33,929 nt of DNA from Pseudobutyrivibrio sp. MD2005 (GCF_000621865.1 NZ_JHXE01000024.1:1-33929), one strand, 5' to 3'. Positions 22,866-32,560 are shown, numbered from the stretch's first letter. The notes: a model not told the origin generated them from the sequence alone. Program-made: numbers and translations.

Positions 22866-23849
22866 ATGGCGACAATAAGAGAAGTTGCAAAGCTTGCAGG
22901 TGTATCTCCAGCTACTGTTTCAAGAGTAATGAATGGAACTGCAAAAGTTGACGACGAGAAAAAAAACAGAGTATTAGATGCAATCAATAAGACTGGCTTT
23001 CAGCCTAATCAGCTGGCTAGAGCATTATTTAAAAATTCATCAGGACTGGTGGGGTTGATTGTTCCTAATATAGACAACCCATTCTTTAGTGAATTGGCCA
23101 AAATTATTGAAGAATCGGCATTTAATCGTGGATACCATATTGTGCTATGTAGTTCAGGTAATAATACTGATAAAGAGCAGAGTAACATAAGAATGCTTAG
23201 TCAGATGAAAGCTGACGGCATAATTCTCATTACAAATGGCGAGCACACAGAACAGATGCTTCAAGAAGTAGATATGCCAGTTGTAGTTGTTGATCGTCAT
23301 ATGACAGATGGTGGTGAGATTGCCTTCATTGAATCGGATAATTATCATGGCGGTAATCTTGCAACACAGCATTTATATGATTGTGGTTGCAAAAATATAG
23401 TTTGTCTCAGAGGGCCACAGGAGTTTACCAGTGGTAGGCTCAGATACAATGGCTACAAGGATATTTGCGAAAAGTATAATTTGCAGGAAATGTATATAGA
23501 CACTGAATATAGTTTTGAGGCAGGTGTAAAAGCGGCAGAATTAATGCTTGAAAAATATCCCCATGTTGATGGTATTGTGGCTGCAAATGATATAGTCGCA
23601 ATATCCACCTATAAGGTGCTAAAGAGCAAAGGAATCAGGGTACCGGAAGATATTCAACTGGTAGGCTTTGATGACATAAGATTTAGCAGCCTTATGACTC
23701 CGGAGCTTACTACCATAAGACAGCCGATATCAAGGATGGGACAGCTTGCTGTTGATATTATCTGTAATTATGCAGAGGGTGTACCATACGAAAAAGAATC
23801 TGTTTTAGATGTGGAACTGATTCAAAGGGAAACAACAAAAGTACAGTAA
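22866..23849 (+). CDS. rbsR: LacI-family transcriptional regulator, probable ribose repressor
   Basis: A 327-aa repressor. The N-terminal helix-turn-helix reads TIREVAKLAGVSPATVSRVMNG (residues 3-24), with a hinge helix around QPNQLARALF. The C-terminal part is a periplasmic-binding-like effector domain (GLIVPNIDNPFFSEL, VVVDRHM, ANDIVAISTYKVLKSKGIRVPEDI, VGFDDI). Last gene of the rbs cluster, so autoregulated through the operator at 17984-18009 if that is its target. Ribose as effector is inferred from context. RBS is the modest TGGAGAA. Confidence 0.85.
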   Translation: MATIREVAKLAGVSPATVSRVMNGTAKVDDEKKNRVLDAINKTGFQPNQLARALFKNSSGLVGLIVPNIDNPFFSELAKIIEESAFNRGYHIVLCSSGNNTDKEQSNIRMLSQMKADGIILITNGEHTEQMLQEVDMPVVVVDRHMTDGGEIAFIESDNYHGGNLATQHLYDCGCKNIVCLRGPQEFTSGRLRYNGYKDICEKYNLQEMYIDTEYSFEAGVKAAELMLEKYPHVDGIVAANDIVAISTYKVLKSKGIRVPEDIQLVGFDDIRFSSLMTPELTTIRQPISRMGQLAVDIICNYAEGVPYEKESVLDVELIQRETTKVQ

Positions 23850-23867
23850 TAAATACAATTTAAATAC

Positions 23868-23934
23868 AAAGAGAAGTTAAGTGCGGAATACTCCCAATTT
23901 TACGGGGATTAAGCGCATTTGGCTTCTCTTTTTT
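23868..23934 (+). terminator. Extended terminator of the rbs operon
   Basis: Outer stem AAAGAGAAG (23868-23876) / CTTCTCTTT (23923-23931) with T-run to 23934. Inner elements GTGCG/CGCAT and CTCCC/GGGGA (23891-23908) also pair, making an unusually long (67-nt) interrupted stem. Confidence 0.8.
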
Positions 23935-23968
23935 GATAATTATTATCTGAAATATTTATTTAAAAAAC

Positions 23969-23996
23969 TTGACTTTTTCTTATCTTTCTTTATTAT
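23969..23996 (+). promoter_or_regulatory. Promoter of the fatty-acid synthesis operon
   Basis: TTGACT (23969-23974) and TATTAT (23991-23996) with a 16-bp spacer; start near 24003, leader about 64 nt. Confidence 0.6.
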
Positions 23997-24004
23997 AGTC
24001 ATTG

Positions 24005-24027
24005 TTAGTTTATAACTTTTTAACTAA
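24005..24027 (+). promoter_or_regulatory. Candidate FabT/MarR operator at the fab promoter
   Basis: Inverted repeat TTAGTT (24005-24010) / AACTAA (24022-24027), with a nested AGTT-TAT-AACT dyad (24007-24017). It covers the expected transcription start, as a repressor site should. The MarR-family gene at the end of this operon is the likely binder (inference from FabT in streptococci). Confidence 0.5.
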
Positions 24028-24066
24028 TGCATTTTAATAATAAGCAAAGAAAAAGGAGATTACATT

Positions 24067-24291
24067 ATGTTTGAAGTAGTAAAGGAAGTAATTATTGATA
24101 CACTTAGCTGTGCAGCTGATAAGGTTACAATGGAGGCTAACCTTTTCGATGATTTAGGAGCAGATTCTCTTGACGCAGTTGAGCTTTCACTTGCTGTAGA
24201 AGAGAAGACAGGTATCACAATTGATGAGGATGCAATGGCAGAAATCAAGACAGTAGCAGATATCGTTAACTATTTAGAGGCACATAAATAA
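24067..24291 (+). CDS. acpP: Acyl carrier protein
   Basis: Carries the growing acyl chain on a 4'-phosphopantetheine arm (74 aa). The attachment site is Ser34 in GADSLD, preceded by an acidic helix. The protein is strongly acidic as expected. First gene of the fab operon, RBS AAGGAGA; accB follows after 2 nt. Highly biased codons suggest abundant synthesis. Confidence 0.97.
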   Translation: MFEVVKEVIIDTLSCAADKVTMEANLFDDLGADSLDAVELSLAVEEKTGITIDEDAMAEIKTVADIVNYLEAHK

Positions 24292-24293
24292 TC

Positions 24294-24749
24294 ATGGAAA
24301 TTACAGAAGTAAAAGAGCTATTAAAGGCTTTTGATGAAAGCGATAGTACATTTCTTTCATTAGAGCAGGATGGTGTAAAGCTTAAGTTAAAAAAGGCTGG
24401 TAACGAAGTAGTCTTCGCGGCACCACAGACAATCGAGAAAACAGTTTCGAATACTCAAATATCTAATAATGTGGCATCAGACATAGAAACCACAAAAGAG
24501 GAATTAGAAGAGGGCGAAAAGGTTCTAGCACCACTTGTTGGCGTATTTTACGCAGCACCTTCTCCAGAGGAAGACGCATACGTACAGGTAGGCGATAAGG
24601 TTAAGGCTGGACAGATTTTATGTCTTATCGAAGCAATGAAGATGATGAGCGAAATCACAGCACCATGTGATGGTGTTATCAAGAAGATTTACGTTAAGAA
24701 TCAGGACGTTGTTGAGTTTGAAGCCCCACTATTTCTCATAGGAGATTAA
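24294..24749 (+). CDS. accB: Biotin carboxyl carrier protein of acetyl-CoA carboxylase
   Basis: Carries CO2 between biotin carboxylase and carboxyltransferase (151 aa). The N-terminal third is a helix-forming segment that binds AccC, followed by a flexible Thr/Ser/Glu-rich linker (about 46-76), and then the biotinyl domain with the EAMKMM motif; biotin is attached to Lys116. Spaced 2 nt from both neighbours, so stoichiometric coupling with acpP and accC is likely. Confidence 0.96.
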   Translation: MEITEVKELLKAFDESDSTFLSLEQDGVKLKLKKAGNEVVFAAPQTIEKTVSNTQISNNVASDIETTKEELEEGEKVLAPLVGVFYAAPSPEEDAYVQVGDKVKAGQILCLIEAMKMMSEITAPCDGVIKKIYVKNQDVVEFEAPLFLIGD

Positions 24750-24751
24750 AC

Positions 24752-26137
24752 ATGTTTAAGAGAATTTTAATAGCTAATCGTGGTGAGATTGCAGTTAGAA
24801 TTATCAGAGCATGTATGGAGATGAATATCGAATCAGTTGCAGTTTATTCTACAGCTGATAAGGATTCACTTCATGTAAAGCTTGCCACGAAAAGTATCTG
24901 TATTGGACCTGCCAGAGCAGCAGACAGTTACTTAAACATGGATGCCATAATTACAGCAGCTCAGGTTACTGGCTGCGATGCACTTCATCCGGGATTTGGA
25001 TTCTTATCTGAGAACTCAGATTTTGTTCGCAAGTGCAATGAAGCAGGAATAGTGTTTATAGGTCCAACTGCTGATGCAATGGATGCTCTTGGAAACAAGG
25101 CAACAGCCAGAAAGATTATGATGGCCGCAAAGGTTCCTGTAGTACCAGGATCTGAAGGTCCTGTAAAGGATTACAAGGAATTAGAAAAAGTCGCTAAGAA
25201 GATTGGTTATCCAGTTCTTATAAAAGCAAGTGCTGGTGGCGGTGGTCGTGGTATGCGTCGTGTGTACCATAAGGAAGATTTGAAGAAGCTCTACGAGGAA
25301 GCTAAGGCAGAGACAATGGCTTGCTTCAATGATGATGAGATGTATGTTGAAAAGCTCATTCTTAATCCTAGACACATCGAATTCCAAATCTTAGCTGATG
25401 AGCATGGCAATGTTATTCATTTGGGAGAGCGTGATTGTTCTATACAGCGTAAGAATCAAAAGCTTATAGAAGAAAGCCCATGCATGTTTATAAATGACGA
25501 TTTGCGTAAGGCAATGGGTAAGGCTGCGGTTACAGCAGCAAAGGCAGCAGGCTACACAAATGCTGGTACAGTTGAGTTTGTTTTGGATGAAAAGAATCAC
25601 TATTACTTCATCGAAATGAACACACGTATCCAGGTTGAGCATGGTGTCACAGAAGCCGTTACAGGAATCGATTTGATTAAACAGCAGATAAGAATCGCTT
25701 TCCACGAGCCATTAAAGTTAAAGCAAAAGGATGTTAGACTCAATGGCTATGCCATGGAATGTAGAATCAATGCAGAGGATCCTTCAAAGGGATTTATGTC
25801 AAATACAGGCAAGATTAGCTTCTTGAATGTACCAGGCGGCCCTGGAGTAAGAGTTGATACTCTTCTTTACAACGGATACGAAACAAGCCCATTCTACGAT
25901 TCAATGATGGCAAAAATTATAGTACATGCCCCAACTAGACTTGAAGCAATTAGACGAATGAGAAGGGCATTACTTGAATTAGTTACAGATGGTATTAAAA
26001 CAAACGGCGATTTTGATTATTTGCTATTACACCATCCGGATTTCGTAAAAGGTAATTATAATGTCAGCTTTATCGAGAATCACTTAGACGAAATATTGTC
26101 TTGGGATAAGGCTGCAGCAGCTGAAGAGGATGAATAA
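24752..26137 (+). CDS. accC: Biotin carboxylase subunit of acetyl-CoA carboxylase
   Basis: ATP-dependent carboxylation of biotin on AccB (461 aa). The ATP-grasp fold shows the glycine-rich lid GGGGRGM (162-168) and GFGFLSEN (81-88). The metal- and substrate-site segments FIEMNTRIQVEHGVTE and the ERDCSIQRK stretch are intact. It overlaps accD by one base (TAATG). Confidence 0.96.
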   Translation: MFKRILIANRGEIAVRIIRACMEMNIESVAVYSTADKDSLHVKLATKSICIGPARAADSYLNMDAIITAAQVTGCDALHPGFGFLSENSDFVRKCNEAGIVFIGPTADAMDALGNKATARKIMMAAKVPVVPGSEGPVKDYKELEKVAKKIGYPVLIKASAGGGGRGMRRVYHKEDLKKLYEEAKAETMACFNDDEMYVEKLILNPRHIEFQILADEHGNVIHLGERDCSIQRKNQKLIEESPCMFINDDLRKAMGKAAVTAAKAAGYTNAGTVEFVLDEKNHYYFIEMNTRIQVEHGVTEAVTGIDLIKQQIRIAFHEPLKLKQKDVRLNGYAMECRINAEDPSKGFMSNTGKISFLNVPGGPGVRVDTLLYNGYETSPFYDSMMAKIIVHAPTRLEAIRRMRRALLELVTDGIKTNGDFDYLLLHHPDFVKGNYNVSFIENHLDEILSWDKAAAAEEDE

Positions 26138-26916
26138 TGACAAGTATAGTCGATAGAAGAAAAAACAAATTTAATAGATATAAGGACTTACGTGAGAATC
26201 CTACTGAACTCTTAGAGCCACTTATTAAGCCAGTTAAAGAATATGATGTGGAAGACAGAATCAGAGATATTGCTGACGAAGGCACCTTTAAAGAGTTTAA
26301 ATTTGAATTTCCTGAGACTAACCCACTTGAGTTTGAGGGTTATGTTGATAAAAAGGAAAGCTTGCGATCTGAAGTAAATAGTCACGATGCAATCGTGGCA
26401 GGAACTTGCAAAATAGATGGCTACAAGGCTGTACTTGCTATTATGAACAAAAAATTTATGATGGCATCTATGGGAATGGAGCTTGGCGAAACAGTTTGTA
26501 AAGCTGCAGAATACGCCATGGCCCACAGATTGCCACTCATTATCTTCTGTGCAAGCGGCGGTGCCAGAATGCAAGAAGGAATAATGAGTCTTATGCAGAT
26601 GGCAAAGACAAGTGCTGTAATTGAAAAGTTTAAAGAGGCAGGCGGATTATACATTTCAGTGTTGACTCATCCAACTACCGGAGGAGTTAGCGCAAGCTTC
26701 GCAACACTTGGAGACATCACTTTGGCTGAGCCAAAAGCATTAATTGGTTTTGCTGGCCCTCGTGTTATTGAACAGACAATTGGGCAGAAGCTTCCAGAGG
26801 GCTTCCAAAGAGCAGAATTTTTGGAAGAACATGGTTTTATTGATGCAATAGTCAGACGTGACGAGATGAAATCAGTTTTAGGTAGATTGTTAAAGCTTCA
26901 CTGTGTTAAGGCGTGA
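26137..26916 (+). CDS. accD: Acetyl-CoA carboxylase carboxyltransferase beta subunit, without zinc ribbon
   Basis: With AccA, transfers the carboxyl group from biotin to acetyl-CoA giving malonyl-CoA (259 aa). The crotonase-like core is complete: FCASGGARMQEG (about 144-155), HPTTGGVSASFA (about 178-189) and AGPRVIEQT. The N-terminal Cys4 zinc ribbon (two CXXC pairs) that AccD of E. coli and Bacillus carry is absent: the first 60 residues contain no Cys at all, and the protein is about 25-30 residues shorter than usual. The start at the TAATG overlap with accC leaves no room for an upstream extension, because accC coding occupies that DNA. Confidence 0.92.
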   Translation: MTSIVDRRKNKFNRYKDLRENPTELLEPLIKPVKEYDVEDRIRDIADEGTFKEFKFEFPETNPLEFEGYVDKKESLRSEVNSHDAIVAGTCKIDGYKAVLAIMNKKFMMASMGMELGETVCKAAEYAMAHRLPLIIFCASGGARMQEGIMSLMQMAKTSAVIEKFKEAGGLYISVLTHPTTGGVSASFATLGDITLAEPKALIGFAGPRVIEQTIGQKLPEGFQRAEFLEEHGFIDAIVRRDEMKSVLGRLLKLHCVKA

Positions 26917-26929
26917 AGGGAGGATAAAT

Positions 26930-27730
26930 ATGAGTGCAATTGAAAAAGTTATGATTGCTCGTGACATTAATCGACCAAAGATTACAGATTATATCGATAA
27001 TTTGTTTACGGATTTCTTCGAGCAAAAGGGAGATTTTTTAGGCAAAGAAGATGGAAGTATTTACGGTGGAATAGCTCTTTTCCATGGCAAGCCAGTTACA
27101 GTGCTTGGACATAGAAAAGGCCGTACTGCTGAGGAAAACGTTGCTTGCAACTTTGGAATGCCAGGACCAGAGGGCTACAGAAAAGCTCTTAGGATGATGA
27201 AGCAGGCTGAAAAGTTTCACCGTCCTATCATTACTTTCGTAGATACTCCAGGAGCATATCCAGGACTTGAAGCAGAAATGTATGGTCAGGCATGGGCTAT
27301 TGCAGACAATTTGGCAAAGATGAGCGCCCTTAAAGTACCTGTTATTACTATTGTGACAGGTGAAGGTTCTAGTGGTGGTGCGCTTGGAATTGCTGTAGCG
27401 AATAAAGTATATATGCTTGAAAATGCTATATACTCGGTACTTTCTCCAGAAGGATTCGCTTCGATTTTATGGCATGACAGTACCAAAAGGGATGAGGCCG
27501 CTGAGGTTATGAAATTAACAGCTCAGGATTTATATGACTTAAATGTCATTGATGGAATAATTCCTGAGATGGATCTTTATAAAGCGATAGATAAACATAT
27601 CGTAAATGCGTTAGAAGATTTAGCTGATTTATCTGATGAGCAGCTAAAGCAGGATAGATTTGAAAAATTTAGATTCTTTGATGAGGAATTCTTAAAGAAC
27701 ACAGCAAAGACTAGAATGGAAGTTGTATAA
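26930..27730 (+). CDS. accA: Acetyl-CoA carboxylase carboxyltransferase alpha subunit
   Basis: Partner of AccD (266 aa from ATG 26930, the short streptococcal-like form lacking the long N-terminal helices of E. coli AccA). Core motifs are GHRKGR (about 62-67), NFGMPGPEGYRKALR, DTPGAYPGLEAE, the oxyanion-type GEGSSGGALG (about 142-151) and SVLSPEGFASILW. GGGAGG lies 6 nt before this ATG; an in-frame GTG at 26903 would overlap accD and has no ribosome site. fabH begins immediately after the stop. Confidence 0.94.
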   Translation: MSAIEKVMIARDINRPKITDYIDNLFTDFFEQKGDFLGKEDGSIYGGIALFHGKPVTVLGHRKGRTAEENVACNFGMPGPEGYRKALRMMKQAEKFHRPIITFVDTPGAYPGLEAEMYGQAWAIADNLAKMSALKVPVITIVTGEGSSGGALGIAVANKVYMLENAIYSVLSPEGFASILWHDSTKRDEAAEVMKLTAQDLYDLNVIDGIIPEMDLYKAIDKHIVNALEDLADLSDEQLKQDRFEKFRFFDEEFLKNTAKTRMEVV

Positions 27731-28660
27731 ATGACTGGTATAAAGATATTGGCAACAGGTAAGGCTGTGCCAAAAAATGAAATTACTAATGATGATTTGG
27801 CTAAGATAGTTGAAACAAGCGATGAATGGATAAAGCAAAGAACTGGTATGAGCGTCAGACATTATGTGAATGATGAAGAATGTCATACACAGTTGGCTGA
27901 ACAGGCTGCAGCGAAGGCTATTGAAAAATCTGGCATTGATAAATCAAAGATTGGAGCCGTTATCGTATGTACGGTTTCAGCTGATTATTTTTCACCATCC
28001 ACCGCATGTTTGATTCAGGGAAGACTTGGATTAGAAAAAGAAATCATAGCATTTGATCTTAATGCCGCATGTTCAGGATTTGTATTTGGATTAGAAACAA
28101 TCAGAGCTCTTATGATGGCTCGAGGTACACAGTATGGCCTTGTTATAGGTGCTGAAGTGCTTTCTAAGAAGATGGATATGACTGACAGAGGCACTTGTGT
28201 ATTGTTTGGTGATGGTGCGGCAGCCGCAGTTGTAGAACTTTCAGACACACCTTACACATCAGTAATTGGTGTAGATGGTGATGAAGATATGATTAATGTC
28301 AAATCACCAAATGGATTTATTCACATGGATGGTCAGGGTACATATAAGTTTGCGGTAGCTACAGTTCCAAAGCTTATTGAGCAGGTAGTTACCAAAGCCG
28401 GTTTGACTTATGACGATATTGATCATTATGTGTTACATCAAGCAAACTTGAGAATAATTGAATCCATTGCCAGAAAAGTTAAACAGCCAATGGACAAGTT
28501 TGTGGTTAATATCGAAAAATATGGAAACACATCCGCTGCCAGCGTAGGCTTAGCACTTGATGATGCATTTGAGGCAGGCAGCATTAAGCCAGGCGACAAA
28601 GTTCTTATTTGTGCATTTGGAGCTGGTCGCACATGGGGCGCGGTAATTGTGGAAATGTAA
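27731..28660 (+). CDS. fabH: Beta-ketoacyl-ACP synthase III
   Basis: Starts fatty-acid chains by condensing acyl-CoA with malonyl-ACP (309 aa). The catalytic triad is Cys114 (NAACSGF), His236 (LHQANLRI) and Asn266 (YGNTSAAS). The C-terminal FGAGRTWGA, normally GAGFTWG, has Arg in the Phe position. Zero-gap junction with accA, so translation probably depends on accA read-through; only a weak GGAAG is seen upstream. Confidence 0.96.
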   Translation: MTGIKILATGKAVPKNEITNDDLAKIVETSDEWIKQRTGMSVRHYVNDEECHTQLAEQAAAKAIEKSGIDKSKIGAVIVCTVSADYFSPSTACLIQGRLGLEKEIIAFDLNAACSGFVFGLETIRALMMARGTQYGLVIGAEVLSKKMDMTDRGTCVLFGDGAAAAVVELSDTPYTSVIGVDGDEDMINVKSPNGFIHMDGQGTYKFAVATVPKLIEQVVTKAGLTYDDIDHYVLHQANLRIIESIARKVKQPMDKFVVNIEKYGNTSAASVGLALDDAFEAGSIKPGDKVLICAFGAGRTWGAVIVEM

Positions 28661-28681
28661 TAGATGGAGTTGAGGACTGAT

Positions 28682-29617
28682 ATGAAGTTAAGTGATTTAA
28701 CAGGTACAAAATATAGTGTGATTCAAGGCGGTATGGCCAACATCGCAACTGGTGAATTTGCAGCAGCTTGCTCAAATGCTGGAGCACTTGGATTGGTTGC
28801 AAGTGGCGGAATGAATGCCGAGGCATTAAGAGAGCAGATTAGAATTTGTAAGAGTAAGACTGACAAGCCATTTGGTGTAAATCTTATGCTTATGAATCCA
28901 GATGTTGATAACATTGCTCAGATGTTAGTTGAAGAAAAGGTTCAGTTCATAACAACAGGAGCTGGTAATCCTGGAAAATATATGAAGGCTTGGAAGGAAA
29001 TGGGAGCAAAGGTATTCCCAGTAGTTGCTTCTGTAGCCCTTGCTAAGATAATGGTTAGAGCTGGTGCTGATGCTATTATTGCAGAAGGTGGAGAATCAGG
29101 TGGACATGTAGGCGATATGACTACTATGGCACTTCTTCCACAGGTTGTAGCAGCAGTAGATGTTCCAGTAATTGCTGCAGGTGGTATTGCCAGTGGTAAG
29201 CAGATGGCAGCAGCAATGATGCTTGGCGCATGTGGTGTTCAGGTAGGTACATGCTTACTTGTATCTAACGAATGCCCAATTCACGAGAATTACAAGCAGA
29301 CATTAATCAAGGCAAAAGATAATGCAACAACAGTTACAGGACGTTCACAGGGCGCTCCAGTAAGAATCATCAAGAATGAGATGGCTCGTGAGTATCTTAA
29401 GCTTGAGGCAGAAGGTGCTGATAGAGAGCGTTTGGAAAAGATTACACTTGGTGGTCTTCGCAGAGCGGTATGCGATGGTGATATGATTCGCGGCTCTGTA
29501 ATGTCAGGACAGGTATGCGGACAGCTTCAAGCAATCCGCCCAGTTGCAGAAATCGTAGAAGAAATGGTAGTAGATGCAAAAGAATGTCTTGCTAACGCAT
29601 CTACAATAGCTATATAA
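28682..29617 (+). CDS. fabK: Enoyl-ACP reductase II (FMN-dependent)
   Basis: Reduces trans-2-enoyl-ACP in the last step of each elongation cycle; FabK is the flavin-dependent, triclosan-resistant alternative to FabI (311 aa). TIM-barrel, nitropropane-dioxygenase-like text: YSVIQGGMANIATGE at the start, FGVNLML, TGAGNPGKYMKAWKE, AEGGESGGHVGDM and AAGGIASGKQMAAAMMLGACGVQVGT (FMN phosphate site). The start 28682 (behind GAGG, 6 nt) is preferred; an in-frame ATG at 28664 would add six residues. No FabI gene is seen in the operon. Confidence 0.93.
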   Translation: MKLSDLTGTKYSVIQGGMANIATGEFAAACSNAGALGLVASGGMNAEALREQIRICKSKTDKPFGVNLMLMNPDVDNIAQMLVEEKVQFITTGAGNPGKYMKAWKEMGAKVFPVVASVALAKIMVRAGADAIIAEGGESGGHVGDMTTMALLPQVVAAVDVPVIAAGGIASGKQMAAAMMLGACGVQVGTCLLVSNECPIHENYKQTLIKAKDNATTVTGRSQGAPVRIIKNEMAREYLKLEAEGADRERLEKITLGGLRRAVCDGDMIRGSVMSGQVCGQLQAIRPVAEIVEEMVVDAKECLANASTIAI

Positions 29618-29649
29618 GAAATCACAAACAAAGCAAAGGAATAAAGATT

Positions 29650-30603
29650 ATGCTAGGAATTGTATATGCAGGTCAAGGTTCTCAGAGAGTGGGAATGGGC
29701 CAGGATTTTTATGAGCAGTATGAAAGCTACAAAGACACAATTGATGAGGCAACTAAGGTAGTAGCTAAGGTCACAGATATAGACTTAGCAAAGCTTTCTT
29801 TTGAGGGACCAATGGAGGAGCTTTCAAAGACTCAATACACTCAGCCAGCAATGGTTGCATTTGCCATTGGTGTAACAAAGCTTTTAAAAGAGGAAGGTAT
29901 AACAGCGGATTATACTTGTGGCTTAAGCCTTGGAGAATATTCTGCATTATACGAAGCAGGCGCTTTAGACGAGGCAACAATCATGGAGCTTATCGCAAAG
30001 CGTGGTAAGTACATGGCAGAAGCATCTGAAGGATTAGATGTAAAGATGGCAGCAGTACTTGGTATGGATAGAGAGACAGTAATGGAATGCTGCGACAAGA
30101 CAAATGGTGAGCTTAAGGGAGAGAAAATAGTTCAGGCTGCAAACTTCAATTGCCCAGGACAGATTGTTATTTCTGGTGATGCACTTGCAGTAGACAAGGC
30201 AAGCGCTTATTTGAAGGAAGCAGGAGCAAAGAGAATCCTTCCATTAAAGGTAAGCGGACCATTCCATACAAAGCTTATGAAGCCAGCAGGCGATAAGCTA
30301 GCCAAGGAATTTAGCCAGGTAGACTTCAAGGAAGAGAAGTCAAAGGTTATTTTCAACTGCCTTGGAAGAGAAAAGAATCAGGATGAGTCAGTTGCTGACT
30401 TGTTAGAAAAGCAGGTTCAGTCTTCTGTTTATTTAGAGGATTCAATCAAATATATGAAAGAGGCTGGTGTAGATACAATTATTGAAATCGGCCCAGGAAA
30501 AGCAATTAGTAAGTTTATTAGTAAGACTGTAGATGACGTTAAGGTATATTCAATTGATACAGTTGATGACTTCGTAAATACGGTAAAGGAGCTTAGAGCA
30601 TGA
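29650..30603 (+). CDS. fabD: Malonyl-CoA:ACP transacylase
   Basis: Loads malonyl onto ACP (317 aa). GQGSQ (8-12) forms the oxyanion part; the nucleophile is Ser93 in GLSLGEYSAL (Leu instead of the His of GHSLG, as I recall in other Gram-positive FabD proteins); His206 in GPFHTKLM completes the dyad. Overlaps fabG by ATGA. Confidence 0.96.
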   Translation: MLGIVYAGQGSQRVGMGQDFYEQYESYKDTIDEATKVVAKVTDIDLAKLSFEGPMEELSKTQYTQPAMVAFAIGVTKLLKEEGITADYTCGLSLGEYSALYEAGALDEATIMELIAKRGKYMAEASEGLDVKMAAVLGMDRETVMECCDKTNGELKGEKIVQAANFNCPGQIVISGDALAVDKASAYLKEAGAKRILPLKVSGPFHTKLMKPAGDKLAKEFSQVDFKEEKSKVIFNCLGREKNQDESVADLLEKQVQSSVYLEDSIKYMKEAGVDTIIEIGPGKAISKFISKTVDDVKVYSIDTVDDFVNTVKELRA

Positions 30604-31325
30604 GTGTAGCACTTATAACTGGCGGTAGCCGAGGAATTGGTAGTGTAATTGCTGAACAGTTGGCAAAGGACGGATTCGATATTGCAATCTGTTATTCAGG
30701 CAACGAGGATGCAGCACAAAAGACAATTGAAGCATGTAAGAAGCATGGCGTTCAGGCTATGTATATCAAGGCTGATGTCAGCAAGGCTGATGATGTTACA
30801 GCTATGTTTACACAGGTTAAAGAACTTCTTGGACCTGTAGATGTACTTGTAAATAATGCAGGTATCACAAAAGATGGCTTACTTCTTAGAATGAGTGAAG
30901 AAGATTTTGATAAAGTAATTGATATAAATCTAAAGGGTACATTTTTCTGTACTAAGGCTGCCATCAAGGACATGATGAAGGCTAGACATGGTCGTATCAT
31001 TAACATCACATCTATCGTAGGTGTTAAGGGCAATGCAGGTCAGGCAAACTATTCAGCAAGTAAAGCCGGAATTATCGGATTTACGAAGTCAGTAGCAAGA
31101 GAGTATGGCGCAAAGGGTGTAACAGTAAATGCAATTGCACCTGGCTTTATTCAGACAGCTATGACAGATGAATTACCAGAAGAGGTAAAGAAATCATACT
31201 TAAGCCAGATTCCGCTTGCCAGATTTGGTCAGGCAGAGGATGTGGCAAATGCAGCAGTATTTTTGGCGTCTGAGAAAGCTTCCTATATTACTGGACAGGT
31301 AATAGAGGTTACTGGAGGAATGTAA
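30600..31325 (+). CDS. fabG: 3-oxoacyl-ACP reductase
   Basis: NADPH-dependent reduction of 3-oxoacyl-ACP (241 aa, short-chain dehydrogenase family). Cofactor motif GGSRGIG (8-14), NNAG (85-88) and the catalytic Ser138-Tyr151-Lys155 set (YSASK) are intact. Starts in the stop codon of fabD; fabF follows after 2 nt. Confidence 0.97.
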   Translation: MSVALITGGSRGIGSVIAEQLAKDGFDIAICYSGNEDAAQKTIEACKKHGVQAMYIKADVSKADDVTAMFTQVKELLGPVDVLVNNAGITKDGLLLRMSEEDFDKVIDINLKGTFFCTKAAIKDMMKARHGRIINITSIVGVKGNAGQANYSASKAGIIGFTKSVAREYGAKGVTVNAIAPGFIQTAMTDELPEEVKKSYLSQIPLARFGQAEDVANAAVFLASEKASYITGQVIEVTGGM

Positions 31326-31327
31326 GA

Positions 31328-32560
31328 ATGAAAAGAAGAGTAGTTATTACTGGAATGGGAACTGTTAATCCACTTGCTAATAATGTGGATGAAACATGGG
31401 AAGCTGTAAAGGCTGGTAAGTGTGGAATAGCTCCTATCACACATTTTGATGCATCTGATTTAAAGGTAAAGCTTGCAGGTGAAGTAAAGAACTTTGATGC
31501 AGCAGAGATTCTTGGTCCTAAAGAGGCAAAGAGAATGGATGTATACACACAGTATGCATGTGTAGCTGCAAAGGAAGCCTTTGAGGATTCTGGCATCGAT
31601 ATGGAAAAGGAAAATGCAGATAGATTTGGATGTATCGTTTCATCTGGTATCGGCGGACTTTCTACAATCGCAACAGAGCATACAAAGGGCGAGGAAAAGG
31701 GATATGGAAGAATTTCTCCATACTTCATTCCTATGTCAATCAGCAATATGGCAGCAGGTCAGATTGCAATCATGTATGGTCTTAAGGGTATGTGTACATC
31801 AGTTGTTACAGCTTGTGCAAGCTCAAATAATGCAATTGGTGATGCCTTCCACAGAATCAGAGATGGTTATGAGGATATGATGTTATGCGGTGGTGCAGAA
31901 GGTGTTGTTATGCCACTTGCAATTGGTGGTTTTCAGTCTATGAAGGCACTTTGCACTAGCGAAGATCCAAACCGTGCATCAATCCCATTTGATAAAGAGC
32001 GTCATGGCTTTGTTCTAGGCGAAGGCGCTGGTATCTTAGTTATCGAAGAGCTTGAGCATGCTCTTGCCAGAAATGCAAAGATTTATGCAGAAATAGTTGG
32101 ATACGGCTCAAACTGCGATGCTTATCATATCACAGCTCCTAATCCAGAAGGAGAAGGCGGAGCAAAGTGTATGGCACTTGCAGTAGCTGATGCTGGTCTA
32201 GAAATGAAGGACGTTGATTATATCAACGCACATGGTACATCAACAAGCCTTAACGATGCAGGTGAGACACTTGCTATTAAGAAGGCATTTGGTGATCATG
32301 CATATGAATTAATGGTAAGCTCAACAAAGTCTATGACAGGCCACTTGCTTGGAGCTGCCGGAGCTGTTGAAGGAATTATTACATCACTTGCTGTTAAGGA
32401 AGGATTTGTTCCTGCAACAATCAACTATCGCGAGAAAGATGAAGCTTGCGACTTAGACATCGTTCCTAACGTAGGTAGAAAGGCAGATATTAAAGTTGCC
32501 CTTTCAAATGCTTTAGGATTTGGTGGTCACAACGCATCAATCGTAATTAGGAGGTACTAA
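31328..32560 (+). CDS. fabF: Beta-ketoacyl-ACP synthase II
   Basis: The main chain-elongating condensing enzyme (410 aa). Catalytic Cys163 (TACASSN), His302 (NAHGTST) and His339 (GHLLGAAG) are present, with the usual GFGGHNAS near the C-terminus. The ribosome site AGGAATG/GGAGG lies in the end of fabG. The last base of its stop is the first base of the fabZ ATG. Confidence 0.97.
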   Translation: MKRRVVITGMGTVNPLANNVDETWEAVKAGKCGIAPITHFDASDLKVKLAGEVKNFDAAEILGPKEAKRMDVYTQYACVAAKEAFEDSGIDMEKENADRFGCIVSSGIGGLSTIATEHTKGEEKGYGRISPYFIPMSISNMAAGQIAIMYGLKGMCTSVVTACASSNNAIGDAFHRIRDGYEDMMLCGGAEGVVMPLAIGGFQSMKALCTSEDPNRASIPFDKERHGFVLGEGAGILVIEELEHALARNAKIYAEIVGYGSNCDAYHITAPNPEGEGGAKCMALAVADAGLEMKDVDYINAHGTSTSLNDAGETLAIKKAFGDHAYELMVSSTKSMTGHLLGAAGAVEGIITSLAVKEGFVPATINYREKDEACDLDIVPNVGRKADIKVALSNALGFGGHNASIVIRRY

